This document shows, piece by piece, positions 58,733 to 64,000 of a DNA stretch of 64,000 nucleotides. The stretch comes from Amycolatopsis tolypomycina (GTDB lineage: Bacteria; Actinomycetota; Actinomycetes; Mycobacteriales; Pseudonocardiaceae), in contig NZ_FNSO01000004.1 in NCBI RefSeq assembly GCF_900105945.1, forward strand, positions 6,328,001 to 6,392,000, given 5' to 3'. A program made the position numbers and the translations under genes. The notes under the pieces were generated by a model. That model worked only from the letters and a program-made list of their open reading frames with translations, ran no database searches and was not told the DNA's origin. Each line of letters starts with the position of its first letter. The first letter of the stretch is position 1.

Positions 58733-61000
58733 TCAGCCTGCGGTGCAGGCGCTGCCGTTGAGCGTGAACGCCGTCGGCGCCGGGTTGCTGCCGCCGTACG
58801 TGCCGTTGAAGCCGATGCCGGTGGAGGCGTTCGGGGCCAGCGCGCCGTTCCAGCTCAGGTTCTTGGCCGTCACGGCCCCGCCGGACTGGGCGAAGGTGGC
58901 ACCCCAGCCGGGCAGCGTCACCTGCTGGCCACCGGCGAAGGTGAAGGCCAGCGTCCAGCCGGTGAGCGCGCTCGTGCCCGTGTTCGTGATGGTGACGTTG
59001 GCGGTGAACCCGTTGCCGCCACCCCAGTTCGACGCGGAGTAGGCCACCTTGCACGAACCGGACCCGCCGCCCGCGCTCGTCGTCGCCGTCGCGACGCCCG
59101 AGGCGGCCGAGGTGTTCCCGGCGGCGTCCCGGGCCCGCACCTGGTACCGGTAGGTGCTCGACGCGGCCAGCCCGCTGTCGGTGTACGACGTCGTCGCGGT
59201 CGAGCCGACCACGGCGAACGTGCCCCCGCTCGCGCCCGGCGCACGCAGGACGTCGTAGCCGGTGACGCCGACGTTGTCGGTCGACGCGGCCCAGCTCAGC
59301 GTGGCACCGCTCGACGTCACCCCCGACACGGCCGGCGTGCCGGGGACGGACGGCGCCTGGGTGTCGACCTGGCCGCCACCGAAGATGGTGGCTTCCTTCG
59401 AGGTCTGGCGGACTCCGTTGGCACCGTTGAGGAACCGCTCGCCCCACGGCGTCAGGCTCGCCGGGTCGAAGTTGTTCGTCATGTCGAGGTAGCCGACGTC
59501 GCTGCTGTTGCCGCTCCACGACCAGCCGAGGTAGCCGAGGCCGCGGGCCTGCGCCTGGGCCATGATCGTGTCCTCGTCCGGGTTGCCGTCGCTGTGCATG
59601 TTCCCGAACTCGCCGACGACCAGCGGCAGCCCGGCGGTGCGGAAGACGTCGAAGTAGGCGTTGATCTCGGCGGCGGTGTCGTAGACGCCGTACATGTGGA
59701 TGGAGAACACCGTGTTGCGCTGCGGGTCGGCGGTGAACACCGTGGCCGCGTTGTCGCGCATGATGTTCTGCCAGTCCTGGCCCCACATCGGCGCGTCGGC
59801 CATCAGCAGGTGCTGCAGCCCGGCCGCGCGCAGCCTGCTGATCGCGCTGCTCGTGGCGCTCGCCCAGGTCGCGCTCACCTGCTGGTTGTTGCCGAACGGC
59901 TCGTTGCCCAGGTTGATGACGACGTAGTTCTCCTGGCCCTTGAGCGCGTTCGCGACGCTGATCCAGTAACTGGCCGCCTGGTCGAGGGTGGCGGCGCCGC
60001 TCTGCTCGCCGTAGCCGGTGGTGTCGTGCACCTCGAGGACGCAGATCAGCCGGTTCTGCTTGCACAGCCCGATGGCGCTGGTGACCTCGGCGGCCGGCGT
60101 CGGGCCCCACCGCTGCCCGCTGCCGAGGACGACCCGGACCGTGTTGGCGCCGAAGGACTTGATGTCGGCGAAGGCGCGGTTCTGGCTCGGGTACCAGACG
60201 TAGGCGTGGTTCACCCCGCGCATCACGAACGGCGAGCCGTTGGCCTCCAGGATCCGCGTGCCGTCGACGTGCAGGCCGGTCGCCGCGGGCGTGTCCGGGC
60301 CGAGCGCCGCCACCAGGGCGGGGTACCAGCGGCCTTCGATCTTCTGGATGCCGGTGGTGGTGTTCGGGTGGACGCCGTCGGTCGTGTCGGCCGCGGTGTC
60401 GAACCCGGTCCACTGGTCGACGACGGTGATCGGCGACGCGGCCGTGGAGTTCGCCTGCGCCCAGCCGGGGATGGCGTTGTTCAGGTCGACCACCCGCTGA
60501 CCGCAGGCGGCGCAGTTGCCCGGGTTCATCGGGATGATCTTCGCGACGATCAGCTTGGTCGCCGGGTTGGCGGCCCGCATCTGGCCCAGCAGCGTGGTGT
60601 AGGCGCCCAGGATCGTGCTCGCCGGGATGTTGTTCCAGACGTCGTTGGTGCCCAGGTGCATCAGGACGATGTCCGGGTGCGTCGCCGCCAGCCAGCCGGG
60701 CAGCTGGTTGTCCCGGGCGATCCCGGTCGCCAGGAACCCGCCGTGGCCTTCGTTTTCGCCGTCGTAGGTGAAGCCGCAGCCCTGCGCGGGCAACGTGCCG
60801 ACGAAGTCGACGTCGGTGTGGCCGGTGTCCTGCAGGTGTTTCCACAGCAGCGCCCGCCAGCAGCCGGGCGACCCGGTGATGGAGTCGCCCAGCGCCATGA
60901 CCCGCGCGGGCGCGGCCGCCTGGGCCGCGGCCGGGGCCACGACGGCACCCGCGACCAGCAGCAGGCCGGCCACGAGCACGCGGAGGAATCGCCAGTTCAT
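58733..61000 (-). CDS. Secreted SGNH esterase - GH5 mannanase - FN3 - CBM2 fusion
   Basis: A 755-residue secreted enzyme. ATG 61000 follows GGAGGTC. Signal peptide 1-28. Residues 30-238 are an SGNH/GDSL esterase: GDSITGSPGCWR, MHLGTNDVW and DGVHPN provide the catalytic Ser, Gly/Asn and Asp-His. Residues 240-540 are a GH5 mannanase of the bacterial GH5_8 type: RGVNHAYVWYPSQNRAFADI, FGANTVRVVLGSGQRW, VLEVHDTTGYGE, acid/base Glu in NLGNEPFGN, nucleophile Glu in VVGEFGN. An FN3 domain (552-640) and a CBM2 (650-754) follow. The fusion suggests removal of acetyl groups and cleavage of beta-mannan by one polypeptide. A CebR box and a LacI-type palindrome precede it. Confidence 0.95.
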   Translation of the reverse strand: MNWRFLRVLVAGLLLVAGAVVAPAAAQAAAPARVMALGDSITGSPGCWRALLWKHLQDTGHTDVDFVGTLPAQGCGFTYDGENEGHGGFLATGIARDNQLPGWLAATHPDIVLMHLGTNDVWNNIPASTILGAYTTLLGQMRAANPATKLIVAKIIPMNPGNCAACGQRVVDLNNAIPGWAQANSTAASPITVVDQWTGFDTAADTTDGVHPNTTTGIQKIEGRWYPALVAALGPDTPAATGLHVDGTRILEANGSPFVMRGVNHAYVWYPSQNRAFADIKSFGANTVRVVLGSGQRWGPTPAAEVTSAIGLCKQNRLICVLEVHDTTGYGEQSGAATLDQAASYWISVANALKGQENYVVINLGNEPFGNNQQVSATWASATSSAISRLRAAGLQHLLMADAPMWGQDWQNIMRDNAATVFTADPQRNTVFSIHMYGVYDTAAEINAYFDVFRTAGLPLVVGEFGNMHSDGNPDEDTIMAQAQARGLGYLGWSWSGNSSDVGYLDMTNNFDPASLTPWGERFLNGANGVRQTSKEATIFGGGQVDTQAPSVPGTPAVSGVTSSGATLSWAASTDNVGVTGYDVLRAPGASGGTFAVVGSTATTSYTDSGLAASSTYRYQVRARDAAGNTSAASGVATATTSAGGGSGSCKVAYSASNWGGGNGFTANVTITNTGTSALTGWTLAFTFAGGQQVTLPGWGATFAQSGGAVTAKNLSWNGALAPNASTGIGFNGTYGGSNPAPTAFTLNGSACTAG

Positions 61001-61042
61001 TACCGACCTCCTGGAGAACCACTCGACAGGAAAGTTTCAGGC

Positions 61043-61056
61043 TGGGAGCGCTCCCA
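61043..61056. promoter_or_regulatory. CebR-type operator upstream of the mannanase
   Basis: TGGGAGCGCTCCCA at 61043-61056, identical to the box at 31719, lies 43 bases before the mannanase start codon. Both boxes are perfect palindromes, so both genes should respond to cellobiose through a CebR ortholog encoded elsewhere. Confidence 0.9.
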
Positions 61057-61114
61057 CGGTAACACGGGAGACACCGGGCGGACATCGGTCGCCAGGACAG
61101 AAACCGGTCAACCT

Positions 61115-61128
61115 GCTTAACGTTAAGC
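61115..61128. promoter_or_regulatory. Perfect LacI-type palindrome upstream of the mannanase
   Basis: GCTTAACGTTAAGC is a perfect 14-bp palindrome 115 bases before the mannanase start and 52 bases beyond the end of the adjacent LacI-family repressor gene. It is the most likely binding site of that repressor, giving dual control of the mannanase with the CebR box. Confidence 0.6.
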
Positions 61129-61179
61129 TGCCCGTGCCGGATCGCGAGAAAGCGTTTTCTGGAAAGGTCGTGAGTGTAC

Positions 61180-62220
61180 TCACGGCCGGCCCACCCGCCT
61201 GGCCCGCCGCGGACGGCGGCTCGACTCGCGGACCACCAGCTCCGGCGTGAACACCACGTGCCGGTGCTCGTGCTCGGACGGCGACTGCGATTCGGCGAGG
61301 AGCAGGGCCGCCGCCGTGCGGCCGATCTCGTGCCGCGGCTGGCGGACCGAGGTCAGCGGCACCGCGGCGGCCGCGGCGAAGTCGATGTCGTCGTAGCCCA
61401 CGATCGCCAGGTCCTCCGGGACCCGCACCCCCGCGCGGACCGTGGCCTGGAGCAGGCCCAGCGCCAGCAGGTCGTTCACGCAGAAGACGGCGTCCGGCCG
61501 CACCGCCCTGGCCAGCAGCTGCTCGCCGGCCCGCAGGCCGCACGCCACGTTGAGGGCCGGGACTCCCAGCACCTCGAGGACCTCGGGCGGGCGGCCGGCC
61601 AGCCGGATCGCGTCCCGGGCACCGCGGTGGCGCTCGGCCGACTGGTGCAGGCCGGCCGGGCCGGTGACCACCACGATCCGCGCGCACCCCTCGGCCAGCA
61701 GGTGCGTGACCGCGAGCTCGCCGCCCTGGCGGTCGTCCACGGCGACCGAGCACAGGTCCTCCTCGGCCGTCGGGTGGTCGAGCAGGACCACCGAGATCCC
61801 CCGCTCCCGCAGCCACCGCACCGGCACCGGCCCGGACGCCACCGGCGTGATCAGCACCCCGTGCACCCGCTGCGCGGCCAGCAGCTCGACGTGCCCGCGT
61901 TCCTTGGCGACGGATTCGCCGCTGTTGCAGAGGATCACCGCGTGCCCGGCCTCGCTCGCCGCCTCTTCGACGCCGCGGGCGACGTCGGTGAAGAACGGGT
62001 TGCCGACGTCGAGCACGACCAGGCCGATCGTGCGGGCGGTGCCGGACCGCAGCTGGCGGGCCGGCTCGTTGCGGACGTACCCCAGCGCGTCGATGGCGGC
62101 GAGGACCCGCGCGCGGGTGGCGGCGGCGACCACGTCGGGGCGGTTGAGCACGTTGGACACCGTGCCGACCGACACCTCGGCCCGGACGGCGACGTCCCGG
62201 ATCCCCACCGGCGGCTTCAC
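61180..62220 (-). CDS. LacI-family sugar repressor
   Basis: A 346-residue repressor. GTG 62220 overlaps the upstream stop (GTGA). Residues 6-55 form the LacI headpiece (IRDVAVRAEVSVGTVSNVLN, with VVAAATRARVLAAIDALGYV). Residues 65-330 are the periplasmic-binding-like sensor domain (IGLVVLDVGNPFFTDVARGV, LDHPTAEEDLCSVAVDDRQG, AVFCVNDLLALGLLQ, IVGYDDIDFAAAAAVPLTSV). The inducer is probably a mannan- or pectin-derived sugar carried by the adjacent ABC importer. The ordinary LacI Leu-hinge region is conserved. It is the last gene of the four-gene importer operon. Confidence 0.94.
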   Translation of the reverse strand: MKPPVGIRDVAVRAEVSVGTVSNVLNRPDVVAAATRARVLAAIDALGYVRNEPARQLRSGTARTIGLVVLDVGNPFFTDVARGVEEAASEAGHAVILCNSGESVAKERGHVELLAAQRVHGVLITPVASGPVPVRWLRERGISVVLLDHPTAEEDLCSVAVDDRQGGELAVTHLLAEGCARIVVVTGPAGLHQSAERHRGARDAIRLAGRPPEVLEVLGVPALNVACGLRAGEQLLARAVRPDAVFCVNDLLALGLLQATVRAGVRVPEDLAIVGYDDIDFAAAAAVPLTSVRQPRHEIGRTAAALLLAESQSPSEHEHRHVVFTPELVVRESSRRPRRARRVGRP

Positions 62221-62765
62221 CGGACGGCCACCGCGACCGCGGCCAGCACCAGCAGCCCCGGCGCCACGACCACGAAGCCCGGCGCCTGGACCACGACGAC
62301 CGCCACCACCACGATCGCGACGACCAGCCCGAGGCTGCCACGCCAGTCCGAGACCGTCCCCCGCCCGGCGTCGGCCAGCACCGCCGGCCAGTGCCGGTCC
62401 GGCCGCCACGCCGCCGCGGCCCGCAGGCCGGCCGCCATCAGCGCGGCGAGCACCAGCCCCAGCACGGCCCCGAACACCCGGCCGCCGGGCAGCCCGCCCA
62501 GCACCGCGAGGACGTCGACGGCCCCGACCACCAGCAGGCCCGCGGGAGCCAGCAGCGCCACCGGGTGGGCGAGGGCAGCGCGGAACAGCCGGGCGAACCG
62601 GCGCACGGACGGCGTCCGGCCGTCCGCGGCGACCTCGGCGAGCAGGACCGAGCCGGCGGCCGCCGCGGCCAAGGACGTCATGACGAACACCGAGGCGGCG
62701 CAGGCCAGGAGGCCGACGAAGAGCACCTCGGCCAGCAGCGTCAGCGAGCGGTACTGCGTCTTCAT
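62217..62765 (-). CDS. YesL-like (DUF624) membrane protein
   Basis: A 182-residue membrane protein with four to five hydrophobic segments (VLFVGLLACAASVFVMTSL, LLAPAGLLVVGAVDVLAVL, VFGAVLGLVLAALMAAGLRA, a C-terminal pair). ATG 62765 overlaps the permease stop (ATGA). The N-terminus and layout resemble DUF624/YesL, whose gene lies beside sugar ABC transporters in the Bacillus rhamnogalacturonan cluster; YesL function is unknown but it probably supports the importer. Its stop overlaps the LacI start (GTGA). Confidence 0.75.
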   Translation of the reverse strand: MKTQYRSLTLLAEVLFVGLLACAASVFVMTSLAAAAAGSVLLAEVAADGRTPSVRRFARLFRAALAHPVALLAPAGLLVVGAVDVLAVLGGLPGGRVFGAVLGLVLAALMAAGLRAAAAWRPDRHWPAVLADAGRGTVSDWRGSLGLVVAIVVVAVVVVQAPGFVVVAPGLLVLAAVAVAVR

Positions 62766-63592
62766 CCCTTCAGCCCCGACGTCGCCACGCCCTCGACCAG
62801 GTAGCGCTGGAAGGCGAAGAAGAACAGCCCGATCGGCAGCAGCGCGAGCACCGACATGGCGAACATCGGGCCGAACGCCGACTCGCTCGTCTGGTCGACG
62901 AAGATCTGCAGCGCGAGCGGCAGCGTGAACTGCCCGGGATCGTTGAGGTAGATCAGCTGCGAGAAGAAGTCGTTCCAGGTCCAGATGAACGTGAAGATGG
63001 CGGTGGTGATCAAGGCCGGCCGAAGCAGGGGCGCGATCACGTACCGGAACGTCCGCACCGGCCCGCAGCCGTCGATCGTCGCGGCCTCGTCCAGCTCCCC
63101 GGGCAGGGCGCGGATGAACTGGACCATCAGGAAGACGAAGAACGCGTCGGTGGCCAGGAACTTCGGCAGCACCAGCGGCCAGAACGTGTTGACCATCCCC
63201 AGCTTCTGGAAGATCACGTACTGCGGGATGAGCACCACGTGCTGCGGCAGCATGATCGTCGAGAGCATGAACCCGAACATCGGCCCGCGGCCCCGGAAGT
63301 GCAGCCGGGCGAAGGCGTACGCGGCCAGCGAGCACGAAACGACGTTGCCGAGCACCGCGCCGACCGAGATCACCAGCGAATTGCCGAAGTAGTGCCAGAC
63401 GCCGTACCCGGCCACCCCGGCGAACACCTGCGTGTAGTTGTCGCCGGTGGCGTGCACGGGCAGCAGGGACAGCCCGGCCAGCACCTCCTCGGCGGGCTTG
63501 AACGACGCCGAAACCAGCCACACGACCGGGTACAGCAGCACCACGAGGATGAGCACCATCAGCGCGTGCCACCCCCACGACCGGCGGGTCAC
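62762..63592 (-). CDS. Carbohydrate ABC transporter permease (MalG/YesQ type)
   Basis: A 276-residue membrane protein with six helices. GTG 63592 overlaps the previous permease stop. The EAA loop that contacts the ATPase is ELDEAATIDGCGPVRTF, near residue 185. Helical landmarks: LMVLILVVLLYPVVWLVSAS, the periplasmic loop YTQVFAGVAGYGVWHYFGNS, and ISVGAVLGNVVSCSLAAYAF. It pairs with the permease encoded immediately upstream to form the membrane channel of a sugar importer. In Bacillus the corresponding pair (YesP/YesQ) imports rhamnogalacturonan fragments, matching the PL11 lyase here. No ATPase gene is in the window; a shared MsiK-type ATPase is likely. Confidence 0.93.
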   Translation of the reverse strand: MTRRSWGWHALMVLILVVLLYPVVWLVSASFKPAEEVLAGLSLLPVHATGDNYTQVFAGVAGYGVWHYFGNSLVISVGAVLGNVVSCSLAAYAFARLHFRGRGPMFGFMLSTIMLPQHVVLIPQYVIFQKLGMVNTFWPLVLPKFLATDAFFVFLMVQFIRALPGELDEAATIDGCGPVRTFRYVIAPLLRPALITTAIFTFIWTWNDFFSQLIYLNDPGQFTLPLALQIFVDQTSESAFGPMFAMSVLALLPIGLFFFAFQRYLVEGVATSGLKG

Positions 63593-64000
63593 CGGCCCTC
63601 CCCCGCGTAGAAGACCCACCGGCGCGAGCCGCGGAACAGCAGCGCGGTGAGCACGCCGATCACCACCAGCAGCACCCAGGCCATCGCCGAGGCGAAGCCC
63701 ATCCGGAAGTCGGTGAACCCACGCTGGTAGAGGTAGAGCGTGTAGAGCAGGGTCGAGTCGCTGGGCCCGCCACGGCCGCTGCTGACGACGAACGCGCCGG
63801 TGAACGACTGGAAACTGTGGATGGTCTCCAGCACCAGGTTGAACAGCAGCACCGGGGACAGCATCGGCAGCGTCACCGACCGGAAGCGGCGGACCGGGCC
63901 CGCCCCGTCGAGCTCCGCCGCCTCGTACAGCTCCTTCGGGATCTGCTTGAGCCCGGCCAGGAAGATGACCATCGGCGCGCCGAACTGCCAGACGGCCAGC
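63589..64000 (-). CDS. Carbohydrate ABC transporter permease (MalF/YesP type), N-terminus beyond window
   Basis: The C-terminal part of a sugar permease; the minus frame runs off the right edge. Visible: VIFLAGLKQIPKELYEAAEL and DGAGPVRRFRSVTLPMLSPV (the EAA loop), LETIHSFQSFTGAFVVSSG, and a final helix WVLLVVIGVLTALLFRGSRR. The preceding bases encode further helix residues (LAVWQFGAP), so no start is in the window. Its stop overlaps the next permease start by 4 bases (GTGA). It should be preceded off-window by a solute-binding protein gene. Confidence 0.92.
   Translation of the reverse strand, partial: LAVWQFGAPMVIFLAGLKQIPKELYEAAELDGAGPVRRFRSVTLPMLSPVLLFNLVLETIHSFQSFTGAFVVSSGRGGPSDSTLLYTLYLYQRGFTDFRMGFASAMAWVLLVVIGVLTALLFRGSRRWVFYAGEGR

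Overview
The window is high-GC actinobacterial DNA with strong G/C third-position bias, many GTG and TTG starts, 4-nt stop/start overlaps, SARP/AfsR and LacI regulators, and a large set of secreted carbohydrate-active enzymes. Gene content (DUF6292, DUF2690, MmyB-type, MEDS and golvesin-type proteins) suggests a Pseudonocardiaceae member close to Amycolatopsis. This assignment is inference; no rRNA is present.

Layout. (1) 1-5131, minus: the 5' part of a giant secreted five-LamG protein that runs off the left edge. (2) 5726-5767: an orphan 3' half of tRNA-Lys(CTT), the expected scar of an integrated element lying to its left. (3) 6201-6746: a GAP-like membrane protein. (4) 6771-12846, minus: a tight operon of six secreted proteins. 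It holds a 1377-aa propeller/transglycosylase/golvesin protein and three paralogous small Cys-containing proteins, and it is divergent from a secreted DUF2690 protein (13010-13504). No described system with this layout is known to me, so it is the best candidate novelty here. (5) 13672-19337: an ArsR-like regulator, a 1101-aa SARP/NB-ARC/TPR regulator, a hypothetical protein and a HAD phosphatase. (6) 19471-21616: a gene graveyard (short ORFs, an MmyB pseudogene, an MFS scrap) around an orphan membrane protein. (7) 21644-25260: DUF1206, a UBP zinc finger, and a serine hydrolase divergent from a LysR regulator. (8) 25399-33559: GH5 cellulase, DUF6292, a frameshifted ABC exporter, GH9 cellulase and GH27 alpha-galactosidase. 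A perfect CebR box lies at the GH9 promoter. (9) 34132-35733: three tandem small secreted paralogs. (10) 36138-52794: an exopolysaccharide locus (deacetylase, Wzy-like ligase, Wzz-like protein, flippase, several glycosyltransferases, priming sugar-phosphate transferase, WecB). (11) 52956-56829: lysyl-oxidase-like protein, two MEDS-domain signalling proteins, a 90-bp repeat tract, a VOC protein and a hypothetical protein. (12) 56882-64000, minus: plant-polysaccharide utilisation. Two ABC sugar permeases, a YesL-like protein and a LacI repressor precede a fused esterase-mannanase and a PL11 rhamnogalacturonan lyase.

How it fits together. Regions 8 and 12 suit a soil saprophyte degrading cellulose, galactomannan and pectin: secreted enzymes release oligosaccharides, ABC importers take them up, and CebR- and LacI-type operators gate expression. 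Region 10 builds and exports a surface polysaccharide from an undecaprenyl-phosphate-linked sugar made by the priming transferase; WecB could supply ManNAc. Regions 4 and 9 add proteins probably destined for the wall or surface. Several genes carry single disabling changes (ABC permease frameshift, glycosyltransferase amber codon, MmyB pseudogene). The first two could be sequence errors and should be checked on reads.
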